NCBI GenBank assembly: GCA_002167215.1
Contig: NHDS01000021.1
Coordinates: 12,491 to 48,944 of the forward strand
Direction: 5' to 3'
DNA: 36,454 bases
DNA from: Pelagibacteraceae bacterium TMED65
GTDB taxonomy: Bacteria; Pseudomonadota; Alphaproteobacteria; TMED127
This document shows positions 1-8,975 of the stretch, piece by piece. Made by a program: the position numbers and the translations under genes. Below the pieces are notes generated by a model, which saw nothing but the letters and a program-made list of their open reading frames with translations, did not search any database and was not told where the DNA came from. Every line of letters starts with the position of its first letter. The first letter of the stretch is position 1.

Positions 1-406
1 GTGTTTCAGGAAATATTTTTAAACATCCTAAAACAAAATTTGCTTTTCCATCACCAATAATACAGATTTTTTTCGGATGATTTTTATATTTTAGTTTATT
101 AAATGTGAATATATGTCTTAGTGCATCTAAATCTAATTGCCTGTTCATCTTTTCAAAAATATTTTTGTAAGCAACAGCTTCCTGTGATTTAAATATTTTA
201 AAACCAAACAAAAACCTCAGAAATATATAATGAAAAATGGACTTGATATAGGTTTTTTTTTCAAATGATCCAAATCCTAAATTCAAATAAATACTAGAAC
301 TATAATTGTCATTTTTAAGACGAGTTTTCCAATGACTAGATTTATTTTTTTCTGTTAATCGTTTAAATTCTTCAAGTTGGTCAATTATATAACTATTTAC
401 AATCAT
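1..406 (-). CDS. Putative sugar O-methyltransferase, N-terminal part (runs off the left edge)
   Basis: A minus-strand reading frame opens with ATG at 404-406 and stays open to the window edge, giving about 135 residues. Near its right end it reads ICIIGDGKANFVLG, a hydrophobic strand followed by a glycine-rich turn like SAM-binding motif I. Together with the early region containing SHWK, this resembles the N-terminal half of the putative sugar O-methyltransferases found in Leptospira-type and marine O-antigen loci. That resemblance is from memory of the family. The start lies 1 base after the stop of the gene at 408-1823 on the same strand, so the two are probably co-transcribed. A role in methylating a surface sugar is inferred. 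The catalytic half lies outside the window, so completeness cannot be judged. Confidence 0.55.
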   Translation of the reverse strand, partial: MIVNSYIIDQLEEFKRLTEKNKSSHWKTRLKNDNYSSSIYLNLGFGSFEKKTYIKSIFHYIFLRFLFGFKIFKSQEAVAYKNIFEKMNRQLDLDALRHIFTFNKLKYKNHPKKICIIGDGKANFVLGCLKIFPET

Positions 407-407
407 T

Positions 408-1823
408 TTATAAATATTTTAAAATATTCTTTTCATCAAAATTTTCGTAATACAATTTGCAATAATTCATCAGAGATTTCATTTTATTATTTAATTTTTT
501 TTTATTTTTATGAAGCCTTAACAAATCGATATATCTAAGTATTTGACTCTCATTTTCAGCTTTAAATTGATTTATTTCAAACAATGGATCTAAAGAAATT
601 TCATTATGTAATTTATAATATATAGGCACCATACCACCTAGAACTCCATTAACACATATACTAGAGCCCCTATAAATTAATATATGATTATGATTTATAT
701 CATCATCCAGCGAATTATTTGAGATTTTAAAATTTCTAAAATTTTTAATACGATTATTTAAATTACCCATATATTTTTTATTTTGTTTTAACTCTGGGTG
801 TATTCTAAAATTAAAATTAAATTTTGTTTTTTTTTGAGAGAGACTTAAGCCTAAATTAAACATAATATCTGTTTCAGTATATAATCCTTCTGGGCAAATC
901 AATATATTGCAAGTTTCTGAGCTTAATATTCTTTTTATATTAAATTTTTTATTTAAAAATTTTCTTCCTGAGCCAACCATATGAATATTTTGAATTTTAG
1001 TTGAGTTTTTTTTAAAATAATTTTTTACTACAGAGCCTGTTGTAAATATATCATCGGGCATTAAAAATTTAGGAAATTTATAAAAAATATTAGTTTTAAG
1101 TTGTCTAATAACAGAAAAAAAATAGCCTATTGATTTTATTTTTTTTTTTTTACAAATTTCAATAAGCATTCTCTCGAAAGCATGTCCTTCAAATGTGAAA
1201 ACAATACATTGGGTATTATTACTATAATCATTTAAAATACTCTCTATATTATTAACTAATTTTAAAGTCGTTCTTGCTTTAATAAAATTCAAAAAAGTGA
1301 ATTTTTCAGAAATGATTTTTTTTTCTTCTCTATTAAACTTTATATAAGTTTTTTTAAAAACAAAACTTAAATAATTTATAAATAATTTTATAATAAGTTT
1401 AATATCTTTCACCGGGTGAGAATATTGATTTACATAAATTCTTGAATGAATAGTATTTTTGAACTTTTTTTTTATATCTTGTAATTGAAAATTAGTTTTA
1501 TTTATCATTAATATAGAATAATTAATTTTTTTTTTTTTTAAGATATTGAATATTTTGCCGTAATAAAAATCTTCATCCTTAATGTGTTCATAACCAAGAT
1601 AGTGAGATAAAAAAATTACTTTTGTTTCAGCAAATTTTTTTTTATCATGTATTAAATAATTATGGTCAAATATTTTTTTAAAATTAAGATGATTTATTTT
1701 TTTTTCATAATCTCTAACTTCCCCAAGTTTATATGGATTTGGTAAATAGTAAGTGTTAAAAGATATTGTTTTTTTTAGAACTCTAATAAAAGTGTTAAAA
1801 TATTTGTCTGGGTCTATTTTCAT
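408..1823 (-). CDS. GT-B-like surface carbohydrate biosynthesis protein of unknown specificity
   Basis: A 471-residue protein with no signal peptide or clear membrane helix. The recognisable part is C-terminal: FEGHAFERM at 211-219, MPDDIFTTGS at 255-264, ICPEGLYTETD at 309-319, RIHPE at 340-344 and a glycine-rich stretch GSSICVNGVLGG at 386-397. This order (acceptor-like N-domain, a phosphate-site-like RxHPE, then a late glycine-rich loop) is typical of GT-B enzymes and the related surface-carbohydrate proteins of O-antigen loci. It is probably a cytoplasmic glycosyltransferase, but donor and acceptor are unknown. It abuts the reductase gene starting at 2702 (stop at 1824) and the methyltransferase at 406, so it sits mid-operon. 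It contains two long in-frame A tracts (13 and 14 A on the coding strand) that could slip. Confidence 0.6.
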   Translation of the reverse strand: MKIDPDKYFNTFIRVLKKTISFNTYYLPNPYKLGEVRDYEKKINHLNFKKIFDHNYLIHDKKKFAETKVIFLSHYLGYEHIKDEDFYYGKIFNILKKKKINYSILMINKTNFQLQDIKKKFKNTIHSRIYVNQYSHPVKDIKLIIKLFINYLSFVFKKTYIKFNREEKKIISEKFTFLNFIKARTTLKLVNNIESILNDYSNNTQCIVFTFEGHAFERMLIEICKKKKIKSIGYFFSVIRQLKTNIFYKFPKFLMPDDIFTTGSVVKNYFKKNSTKIQNIHMVGSGRKFLNKKFNIKRILSSETCNILICPEGLYTETDIMFNLGLSLSQKKTKFNFNFRIHPELKQNKKYMGNLNNRIKNFRNFKISNNSLDDDINHNHILIYRGSSICVNGVLGGMVPIYYKLHNEISLDPLFEINQFKAENESQILRYIDLLRLHKNKKKLNNKMKSLMNYCKLYYENFDEKNILKYL

Positions 1824-2702
1824 CTAATATTCTTTTTTAAGAATTTGTAGTTGAGACCTTAATGTAAGTTTATTTTTTAAAAATGGAAAATACTTTAAAA
1901 TTTTCTTATTACATAATGACATGTTCAGTGGTCTTTTGACAAATTTTTTTTGGTCAAAGAGATTTTTGTTTATTAATTTTTTATTTAATTCAAGTTGACT
2001 TGCTATTAATAATCCAAGTTTGTATTTGGAGATTTTTTGGCTTGATAAATTAAAAATTCCCTTGATTTTTTGTTTTATTAAAAAATTAATAAGATAAGTT
2101 AGGTTTTCTATGTGAAGTGGTGAAAAGAAAACGTTTGACCATAAGTCTATTTGTTTTTTATTTTTTAATGCACTCACAATTCTATCTGAAAAAGAATTTT
2201 TATTTCTTTTATTTAATCCAAAAAAATTAGTTCTAATAATCGTAAAATTTCCACTTTTTTTCACTTCTTTTTCCCCCAATAGCTTTGTTTTTGCGTAATA
2301 GTTTAATGGAAAAGGTTTTGAAATTTCTTTATAAGAATTGCTTTGTTTTCCATTAAACAAGTGATCTGTTGAAATATGAATAATTCTTATTTTTTGTTCT
2401 TTTGAAATTTTTGATAAAATTTTAGGAAGCTCTACATGAACCTTGAATGATTTTTTTTTGAATTTTTGACACAATTCAACGCTTGTTAAGGATGCCAAAT
2501 TTATTAACAAATCGATCTTATTATAATTTACAAATTTATTAATATACTCATAATTTATTTTTTTAATTTTTGCTTCTTTTATGTTGTATTTAAATTTAGA
2601 TTTTCTTTTATTTATATAAATATAAAGTAAATTCTTTTTTTGTAAATGTTCTGCAAGTTTTTCACCTAGAAAGCCTGTTCCACCAAATAATAATATTTTC
2701 AT
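1824..2702 (-). CDS. RmlD-like NAD(P)-dependent sugar-nucleotide reductase/epimerase
   Basis: A 292-residue extended short-chain dehydrogenase. The nucleotide-binding motif GGTGFLG is at 7-13, the catalytic Ser/Thr region STDHLFNG at 111-118, and the Tyr-Lys pair Y136/K140 in YAKTK. STDHLFNG and the following acidic/proline stretch are characteristic of the RmlD branch (dTDP-4-dehydrorhamnose reductase), which reduces 4-keto sugars. The N-terminus is complete and the length is normal. No RmlA/B/C is visible, so the substrate is probably a different 4-keto nucleotide sugar. The gene lies 14 bases downstream of the radical SAM gene at 2717-3709 and directly upstream of the GT-B-like gene, in one minus-strand operon. 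Confidence 0.75.
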   Translation of the reverse strand: MKILLFGGTGFLGEKLAEHLQKKNLLYIYINKRKSKFKYNIKEAKIKKINYEYINKFVNYNKIDLLINLASLTSVELCQKFKKKSFKVHVELPKILSKISKEQKIRIIHISTDHLFNGKQSNSYKEISKPFPLNYYAKTKLLGEKEVKKSGNFTIIRTNFFGLNKRNKNSFSDRIVSALKNKKQIDLWSNVFFSPLHIENLTYLINFLIKQKIKGIFNLSSQKISKYKLGLLIASQLELNKKLINKNLFDQKKFVKRPLNMSLCNKKILKYFPFLKNKLTLRSQLQILKKEY

Positions 2703-2716
2703 TTATTAAAATAAAA

Positions 2717-3709
2717 TTAACTTTTATATTCAGTCAGTATAAAATCATCATCAGTACCAAGCATGTGATATAGCTTCGAAGAATTATCATTAGTCCAAAC
2801 AAGTACTTCAGGATCGTCGTACAAAAAATCACAATTTTTACAATATTCTATCTCATCAAATTTTTTTTCCTTATGCGCTTTTCTTAATTTATTATAGGCT
2901 TCTCCATAATACACATCTTCAAATTTCGCTTTATCTAAATGACCTAAAATACTTTTTTCCTCGTTTGGTGGACCTAATGTTTGACAGCACGGAACCATCG
3001 CGGCAGTTCTTCCATCACTTCCACCTGCTCTAATAGTCACTTCAGGTGCAAATGGTCTGCCACATGTTCTCCTTGAAGTCTTTTTTCTTAAATTTTGGTT
3101 ATTATAATTTCCACTCCAATTATGCATTTTCCATACGTAACCAAGACTATCAACTTTATTGACTACATTTTTTTTATATTCATTTATTTCAAATTCAACT
3201 TGAGAATTATCTGTAATTAAATGATATGTACTTACTTGTGTTTTATATTTTTTAGCATTTATATAATCTTTTAATTCTTTTAAGTTTGTTAAAATTAATT
3301 CAAAATTATCTACATTCATCCATTTTTTATATAAATCTTTATTATATCCAATTACGCTTACTCTTATAAAATCAATACCTGAATCAACAACTTTTTTCAT
3401 AAAATCGCCGTTAAGTCTTGCTCCATTACAGTACATGAAGCACTTCAAATTCTTTTTCTTTACAATTTTTATATATTCGGGAAGATCTTTTGCCATTGTG
3501 GGTTCACCACTTCCTTCTAGATTTATTTGTGGGTAACCATACTTTGGGACTACTTCATCTAATATTCTTTCGAACTCTTTTAAAGGCATTTTTCTGGTAA
3601 AACTTTTTCCCCTCCCTGGATTTGATTGCGGGCACATTTGACATGTATAATTGCATCCTCCAAAAACTTCCATTACAACTCTTTTTAATTTTAAATTATG
3701 ATCTGGCAT
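2717..3709 (-). CDS. Radical SAM/SPASM enzyme
   Basis: A 330-residue protein with the radical SAM signature C19-x3-C23-x2-C26 (GGCNYTCQMC), a GEP motif in GSGEPTM near residues 66-72 and further cysteines towards the C-terminus: one before GRPFAP, the pair in VPCCQTLG, and EYCKNCDF near residue 290. The last groups look like a SPASM-type auxiliary iron-sulphur domain. Such enzymes reductively cleave S-adenosylmethionine to a 5'-deoxyadenosyl radical and carry out difficult C-H chemistry on sugars or peptides. Its position between pseC and an RmlD-like reductase points to a nucleotide-sugar or glycan substrate; that is inference. It starts at ATG 3709 and is separated from the aminotransferase gene by about 20 bases. 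Confidence 0.8.
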   Translation of the reverse strand: MPDHNLKLKRVVMEVFGGCNYTCQMCPQSNPGRGKSFTRKMPLKEFERILDEVVPKYGYPQINLEGSGEPTMAKDLPEYIKIVKKKNLKCFMYCNGARLNGDFMKKVVDSGIDFIRVSVIGYNKDLYKKWMNVDNFELILTNLKELKDYINAKKYKTQVSTYHLITDNSQVEFEINEYKKNVVNKVDSLGYVWKMHNWSGNYNNQNLRKKTSRRTCGRPFAPEVTIRAGGSDGRTAAMVPCCQTLGPPNEEKSILGHLDKAKFEDVYYGEAYNKLRKAHKEKKFDEIEYCKNCDFLYDDPEVLVWTNDNSSKLYHMLGTDDDFILTEYKS

Positions 3710-3729
3710 TTGTATTTCTTTTTATAATT

Positions 3730-4959
3730 TTAATTTTTAATTTTTTGATTTATTTTATTTACTTTATATTTTTCTAATAAATCCAATATTTTTTTAACAA
3801 TAAACTTCTGTTCAATAATTTTCAAACCATAATACAATGGTATGCTCAAACAATCATCATAATACTTTTTTGCGTTTGAATTTGCATGTAAAGAGATTTT
3901 CATTTTTTTAAAATATGGGTGATAATTGAGTGGAATATAATGAACCTGAGTAATAATTCCAAATTTTCTCAACATTTTCATTAGTTCATTTCTATTTATT
4001 TTCAATTTTTTAAAATTGATTTTTATTACATAAAGGTGGTTAGAACTAAATTTTCTAAAAGGAATATTGTAGGGTATTATCAAACTAATATTTTTGAAAA
4101 AATTATCATAGTTTTTTGCTAATAATTTTCTATAATTTAAAAACTTATTAATTTTTTTCATTTGTGAAAAAATAAGTGCACTCTGTATATCTGTTTGTCT
4201 ATAATGAAAACCTAAGTTTTTCATCTCATAATACCAAATATTTTTTTTATTTTTTGAGTACCCCTCTTTTTTATTTTTAAAATTTTCTTTAACATCTTTA
4301 ATTATGCCATGGCTTCTATACTCAAGTAATTTTATATATAAATCTTTTGAATTTGTAGTGACTACTCCAGCTTCACCACCTGCAATAATTTTTACTGGAT
4401 GAAAAGAAAAAACTGCAATATCTGAATATTTACAACAACCCACTTTTTCACCTGACAAGTATTTTGATCCAAATGCGTGTGCTGCATCTTCTATAATTTT
4501 AATTTTCTTTTTTTTTGCTATAGAATGTATTTGTTTCATGTCACAGGGTAATCCTGAGAAATGAACTGGGATAAAATAGTTTATTTTATTTTTTTTTATT
4601 TTTTTTCTTATGTGATCAATTGATAAATTAATAGTATTTGGGTCAATATCACCTAATACAACCTTTGAACCACAATGAAGGGCTGAATTTGCTGTTGATA
4701 CAAATGTAATTGGCGATGTTAAGGTAGTATGTTTACTATTCATACCAATAGCTTTGCAAGCAATGTGCAATCCTGCACTACAACTAGAAACTAATACGGC
4801 ATATTTACTTCCAACATATTTTGCTATTTTTTTCTCAGTTTTGGGTATGAGGGGCCCTTGAGTAATCATTCCACTTTTTAAAACATCTGTGACAGCTTTT
4901 ATATCATTCGCATCAATATAATGTCTTCCATAAGGAAAAATTTTTTTAAAAGGATTCAC
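3730..4959 (-). CDS. pseC: PseC-type UDP-4-keto-sugar aminotransferase (DegT/DnrJ/EryC1/StrS family)
   Basis: A 409-residue PLP-dependent sugar aminotransferase. It has the PseC-like start GRHYIDANDI at 11-20 and SGMITQGP at 29-36, the substrate/PLP region TSPITFVSTAN at 81-91, IPVHFSGLPCDM at 130-141, the PLP-ring acidic motif EDAAHAFGS at 157-165 and the Schiff-base lysine K190 in FSFHPVK. In pseudaminic acid synthesis PseC aminates UDP-2-acetamido-2,6-dideoxy-arabino-hexos-4-ulose. Family and catalytic lysine are seen directly; the pathway call rests on sequence resemblance plus pseI, pseG and pseF in the window. The chosen start is GTG at 4957-4959, matching the family's N-terminus. It is divergent from the aldo/keto reductase at 5040, with 80 bases between them. 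Confidence 0.82.
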   Translation of the reverse strand: MNPFKKIFPYGRHYIDANDIKAVTDVLKSGMITQGPLIPKTEKKIAKYVGSKYAVLVSSCSAGLHIACKAIGMNSKHTTLTSPITFVSTANSALHCGSKVVLGDIDPNTINLSIDHIRKKIKKNKINYFIPVHFSGLPCDMKQIHSIAKKKKIKIIEDAAHAFGSKYLSGEKVGCCKYSDIAVFSFHPVKIIAGGEAGVVTTNSKDLYIKLLEYRSHGIIKDVKENFKNKKEGYSKNKKNIWYYEMKNLGFHYRQTDIQSALIFSQMKKINKFLNYRKLLAKNYDNFFKNISLIIPYNIPFRKFSSNHLYVIKINFKKLKINRNELMKMLRKFGIITQVHYIPLNYHPYFKKMKISLHANSNAKKYYDDCLSIPLYYGLKIIEQKFIVKKILDLLEKYKVNKINQKIKN

Positions 4960-5039
4960 TTGTTTAAATTATTTGGTTATTTTTCTTTATAAATAAAATA
5001 TAGTAAATTAAAAGTTAATTCTTTTATAATGTTTATAAA
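4960..5039. promoter_or_regulatory. Divergent intergenic region with a possible -10 box
   Basis: This 80-base spacer separates the divergent pseC and aldo/keto reductase genes and must hold whatever promoters they use. On the plus strand TATAAT occurs at 5025-5030, only 10 bases before the ATG at 5040, which would give an almost leaderless transcript. No convincing -35 box is seen. In such AT-rich DNA a chance TATAAT is likely, so this is a weak call. Confidence 0.2.
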
Positions 5040-5897
5040 ATGAAATTCGGTATTGGAACAGCTCAAATCAAACAAAAATATGGAATTCTAAAAAAAAAAA
5101 CAAATACTAAAGAATTAAAAAATGTATTTAAAAAAATTGATAAAAAAATTGATTTAATTGATACTGCACCATCATATGGTTTTGCAGAAAAGTTTTTAGG
5201 TAAACACTGTAATAAAAAATATAAAATAGTAACAAAATTAAATAAATTAAATTCTAAAAATATTAATAAAATAATAGATGAAATTCAACTCAGTTTGGAA
5301 CTATCTTTAAAAAATTTAAAAGTAAAAAAAATATATTGCTTAATGATACATTCTGAGAAAGATATTAAAATTTTTAAATATAAAAAAATTAAATTATTTT
5401 TTGAGTCAATTAAAAAGAAAAAAATAATAAGTAAAATAGGTATATCAATATATGATTTTTCTAAGATGGAAAAATACTTAAGAATTTATAATTTTGATGT
5501 TATACAAATTCCACTTAATATTTTTAGTATAAATGATAAATTAACTAAGTATTTGAGAAAATTAAAAAAAATTTATAAGTTTGAGTTACATGTACGAAGT
5601 ATATTATTTCAGGGTATTATTTTACAAGAAAGTAAAATGATACCACATAAGTTAAGTTTTATAGAAAAAAAGATTAATATAATTAATAATATATCAAAAA
5701 TTTATAATTCATCAATTTATGATGTTGCTATTTCGAGTATTGAAAATTTAAAATTAGCGGATTATGCTATAATTGGTATCTCAAATTATGAAGAATATTT
5801 AAGAATTAATAAGTATAAAAGAATCAATATAAAAAAGAATTTTACAAAAAAAGTCTTGTTGACAAACTCTCTTACAAACCTAAAAAAAATAAAATAA
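5040..5897 (+). CDS. Aldo/keto reductase
   Basis: A 285-residue protein with the aldo/keto reductase start MKFGIGTAQI and the full catalytic tetrad: D41 and Y46 in DTAPSYG, K66 in VTKLNK, and H104 in MIHSEKD. The family uses NADPH to reduce carbonyls; members encoded in pseudaminic and legionaminic acid loci are common but mostly uncharacterised. It lies alone on the plus strand between two minus-strand blocks, divergent from pseC. Its TAA (5895-5897) directly abuts the stop codon of the convergent aminotransferase at 5898, leaving no room for a terminator. A keto intermediate of the neighbouring sugar or acyl modification is the likely substrate, by inference. Confidence 0.75.
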   Translation: MKFGIGTAQIKQKYGILKKKTNTKELKNVFKKIDKKIDLIDTAPSYGFAEKFLGKHCNKKYKIVTKLNKLNSKNINKIIDEIQLSLELSLKNLKVKKIYCLMIHSEKDIKIFKYKKIKLFFESIKKKKIISKIGISIYDFSKMEKYLRIYNFDVIQIPLNIFSINDKLTKYLRKLKKIYKFELHVRSILFQGIILQESKMIPHKLSFIEKKINIINNISKIYNSSIYDVAISSIENLKLADYAIIGISNYEEYLRINKYKRINIKKNFTKKVLLTNSLTNLKKIK

Positions 5898-7214
5898 TTA
5901 GTTTATCAATCTTTTAAACGATTTTTTTGTTTGAATTTTAGAAACTTTTTTTAAAATTTTTGTTTTATTATTTAATACCGATTTTATTTTTTTGAACACA
6001 TAGTCTAAATTTTTAATATACTTATCGATGACTTCTTTATCATGATAGATTGAAACATAAAGCATATTTGAGGCTAGATATCCTTTTTTAAGCATTTCTT
6101 TAGTAATAAGAGTTTTCAATAAATTATTATTTTTATTAAAATTAAAAGAACATATGCAAGGCATTTGGTTGACTTGTAAATTAAGATTGTATTTACTTGA
6201 TAGTTCTTTCCATTTAGAGATTAAATATTTTCCATTTTTAATTAGTTTTTCACTTGTTTTATGTTTTTCCATAAACTCAATTGTTTTTAGTCCTGCAACA
6301 AAACCGGCTCTTTCTGTCCAAAATGTACTGCTAATAAAAGAGCTTGCAGCCTTATCCATAATTTTTTTTTTACCTATGACTGCTGAAATAGCGTATCCAT
6401 TCCCTAGAGCTTTCCCAAACATTGCAAGATCTGGATAAACTTTCGTAGATAAATGTAAACCACCTAATGTGTATCTAAATCCAGTAGTACATTCATCGAA
6501 AATCAAAATTATTTTATTTTTATCACAAAATTTTCTTACATCTCTTAAAAAATTTATGTCTGGAAGATTGTTTCTAGCTATTTTCATCTTTATTATACCT
6601 AGATTAAATTTTTTATTTAAATTTTTAAGTTGTTCAAAATTTCCATATTCAAATGCATGAGTTTTATTTATTAACTCTTTTGGTACACCGACTGGATTAA
6701 GACCAGGCAATAAATGTTTATTTAGAGCATTCTTTGATTTTAAATTAACAGAGAGATACCAGTCATGCCAACCATGATAACCACAAATAGCTATATGATT
6801 TTTATCATTTCTACATGCAGATCTTGCAATTCTAATGGCTAGTGCATTTGCTTCGCCACCTGATCTTGCAAATTTAACCTTGTCAGCCCATGGATGTAAT
6901 TGAACTAATTTTTTTGCTAGCTCTACTTCCTCATGACAATTAAGCGTAGTCATGAGCCCTTGTTCAATTTTCTTTTTTATTTCTTTATCAATTATTTCAT
7001 TTGAATAACCTAAGGTGCTCTGTCCTACTGCAAATATAAAGTCGATATATTTTTTTCCATTTAAATCCCACACATATATTTTTTTTGCTTTAGAATAATA
7101 AGTTGGCCAAAGATTAGGCAAAAACATCTCTGGTCTTTTTGAAATTAACATATTACCACCTAAAATAAATTTTTTAGCCTCCTGCCAGAGTTGGTGAAAA
7201 TTATTTTTTTTCAT
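5898..7214 (-). CDS. Class III PLP aminotransferase, glutamate-1-semialdehyde aminomutase-like
   Basis: A 438-residue fold-type I PLP enzyme with the class III landmarks: YVWDLNGKKYIDF near 47-59, SGGEANA at 118-124, CGYHGWHDWY at 144-153, the PLP-contacting aspartate D240 in FDECTTGFR, and the Schiff-base lysine K268 in FGKALGNGY. The layout resembles glutamate-1-semialdehyde 2,1-aminomutase, but the setting in a glycan locus, directly translationally coupled to an acyl carrier protein (14-base overlap), argues against a role in haem synthesis. It more likely aminates or isomerises a small keto or semialdehyde group, perhaps one carried on the ACP. That substrate idea is inference. It starts at ATG 7214 and its stop abuts that of the convergent aldo/keto reductase. 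Confidence 0.8.
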   Translation of the reverse strand: MKKNNFHQLWQEAKKFILGGNMLISKRPEMFLPNLWPTYYSKAKKIYVWDLNGKKYIDFIFAVGQSTLGYSNEIIDKEIKKKIEQGLMTTLNCHEEVELAKKLVQLHPWADKVKFARSGGEANALAIRIARSACRNDKNHIAICGYHGWHDWYLSVNLKSKNALNKHLLPGLNPVGVPKELINKTHAFEYGNFEQLKNLNKKFNLGIIKMKIARNNLPDINFLRDVRKFCDKNKIILIFDECTTGFRYTLGGLHLSTKVYPDLAMFGKALGNGYAISAVIGKKKIMDKAASSFISSTFWTERAGFVAGLKTIEFMEKHKTSEKLIKNGKYLISKWKELSSKYNLNLQVNQMPCICSFNFNKNNNLLKTLITKEMLKKGYLASNMLYVSIYHDKEVIDKYIKNLDYVFKKIKSVLNNKTKILKKVSKIQTKKSFKRLIN

Positions 7215-7455
7215 TTAAATATTTTAAGATTAATTTTGTTAAATTTTCTATATTATTCATCTTGGTTGAAAGAATATCTTTATCCTTTAGTTTAATTTTA
7301 AATTTATCTTCAATCTTTATAATAACTTCTAAAAAAGTGAAAGAGTCAACTTTATCTGTAGTAAAGATATTTTTTGTTAAATAATTTCTTTCTTGTTTAT
7401 TTTTAAAAATTATTTTCTTCAAAAAATTATTTATAATTTGTTTATTTTTACCCAT
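7201..7455 (-). CDS. Acyl carrier protein
   Basis: An 84-residue protein of ACP size. It contains the phosphopantetheine attachment motif D37-S38 in DKVDSFTFLEVI, followed by an acidic helix-II-like stretch (IEDKF). It differs from housekeeping ACPs in being lysine-rich with a basic N-terminus, so it is probably a dedicated carrier for one pathway. It needs a phosphopantetheinyl transferase from elsewhere. Its 3' end overlaps the class III aminotransferase start by 14 bases, and upstream on the same strand (95 bases away) is an AMP-forming ligase that could load it. The three genes look like an activation, tethering and modification set for an acyl or aminoacyl group. Confidence 0.8.
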   Translation of the reverse strand: MGKNKQIINNFLKKIIFKNKQERNYLTKNIFTTDKVDSFTFLEVIIKIEDKFKIKLKDKDILSTKMNNIENLTKLILKYLNEKK

Positions 7456-7550
7456 TTGAATTTACAAACTATTGATAACTTTAAATGAATTTATATTCAT
7501 ATATAATTAATGTAATGTTAAATTTTTTCTTAAATTTAGTGTTATAAGTT

Positions 7551-8975
7551 TTAAACATTTAATTTTTCTATTACAACTTTGTTTAATTTAACTCTATTAA
7601 TTTTACCTAGATTATTTCTAGGTATTTTATTAATTTTTAAAAAGAATCTTGGTAAATGAAACGAAGATAATGAATTAAAGCAATAATTTTTTATTTTACT
7701 GTCACTCACTTTTGGATTTTTTAAAACGTAAGCTACACACAACTGTTCTTCAAAATCTTTATTTTTAATTGAAGCAATTGCGCAATCCTTAATTAATTTA
7801 CTTTGAAGTAAAATTTTTTCAATATCCTCAGGATATATTGATTTACCTTTTACCTTAATCATATTTTTTTTTCTGCCAGTAAAATATAAATAATTTTTTA
7901 TAAAATATCCAAGGTCACCAGTATTAAAATAACCACTCTTATCGATACTTTTGTTGACTCTTCCTTGCCTGTTTAAATACCCCAAAAACATTTGACTCGA
8001 TTTAAAAAGTATTTCTCCAATCTTTTTTTTTTTATTTTTAATTTTTATTTTAACCCCAGGAATTGTTTTTCCAACAGAACCAAAATGGGACCTATTTTTT
8101 AAAGATAAACTAGTTAATATGGCTCCCTCTGATAAGCCATAGCATTCATGAAATTTGTTTCCAAAATAATTTATTATTATTTTTTTGTTTTGTAAAGAAA
8201 GTGTGGAAGAACTTGAGACTAGATTTTTTAAACTTTTTAAATGATAAATAAATTTTTTATTTCTTATTAATTGATTTATTTGGTCTGATATAAAAAAAGT
8301 AAATTCAATTTTTTGTTTTTTTATAATATTAACAAGCTTTTCAAAATTGTATTTTTCAATAACAAAAATTTTACCACCTGTTAAAATAAATATATTTAAT
8401 AATCTTATTGCTAATGTGTGATATAAAGGGGTTGATATTAAAATTTTTTCAATATTAGATAATGAGTATAATTTAATATTTGATTTAGCTCTTAATAGTT
8501 TTATTTTTTGACTTAGCGCAATTGGTTTGGGATTGCCTGTTGATCCAGAAGTGAAACTTAATAAAAATATTTTACTCGACACATTTTTAATTATTTTTTT
8601 TCTATTTATCTTTTTTATCTTGTTGATGTTTGTATTCTTTATATTTTTTTTTTTTAAAATTGCTGAAATTTTATCGTTACAAAATATATTTTTAATTTTA
8701 TATATTCTAATTGTTTTTAGTAAATCCTTTACAGGTGATCCTGGGTCCAGAGGGATAAATTTTTTATTAAGTTTAGAAGATAAAAGATATAAAACTATGT
8801 GGTAAATATTATTTTCACATATAATTGAAATATTATCATTATTTTTATTTACGTAAGCTTCTGCTAAATTTACAAGCTTTAATAATTCTAAATAATCATA
8901 TTCTGAATTTTCAAAAAAAATTATTTTATCTTTATTGTTTTTAAATCTCTTTTTAAACAGATTATAAATTAGCAT
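7551..8975 (-). CDS. AMP-forming acyl/aminoacyl ligase (ANL superfamily)
   Basis: A 474-residue adenylating enzyme with the ANL core motifs in order: the phosphate loop TSGSTGNPK at 142-150, YGLSE at 279-283, NTGDLG at 351-356, the hinge region around GRKKNMIKVKG at 367-377, and a late lysine in LGKINR (K458) at the usual position of the catalytic lysine. It would activate a carboxylic acid as acyl-AMP and pass it to CoA or a carrier protein. The adjacent ACP on the same strand makes loading of that ACP the simplest reading. Substrate cannot be read from the sequence. Its ATG at 8975 lies inside the pseF 3' end (14-base overlap), so it is translationally coupled to pseF. Confidence 0.8.
   Translation of the reverse strand: MLIYNLFKKRFKNNKDKIIFFENSEYDYLELLKLVNLAEAYVNKNNDNISIICENNIYHIVLYLLSSKLNKKFIPLDPGSPVKDLLKTIRIYKIKNIFCNDKISAILKKKNIKNTNINKIKKINRKKIIKNVSSKIFLLSFTSGSTGNPKPIALSQKIKLLRAKSNIKLYSLSNIEKILISTPLYHTLAIRLLNIFILTGGKIFVIEKYNFEKLVNIIKKQKIEFTFFISDQINQLIRNKKFIYHLKSLKNLVSSSSTLSLQNKKIIINYFGNKFHECYGLSEGAILTSLSLKNRSHFGSVGKTIPGVKIKIKNKKKKIGEILFKSSQMFLGYLNRQGRVNKSIDKSGYFNTGDLGYFIKNYLYFTGRKKNMIKVKGKSIYPEDIEKILLQSKLIKDCAIASIKNKDFEEQLCVAYVLKNPKVSDSKIKNYCFNSLSSFHLPRFFLKINKIPRNNLGKINRVKLNKVVIEKLNV

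Noticed and set aside
6154..6660. Plus-strand open frames opposite the class III aminotransferase
   Set aside because: They are antisense shadows of a gene with complete catalytic motifs, have no family features and read as low-complexity Phe/Leu/Ser sequence.
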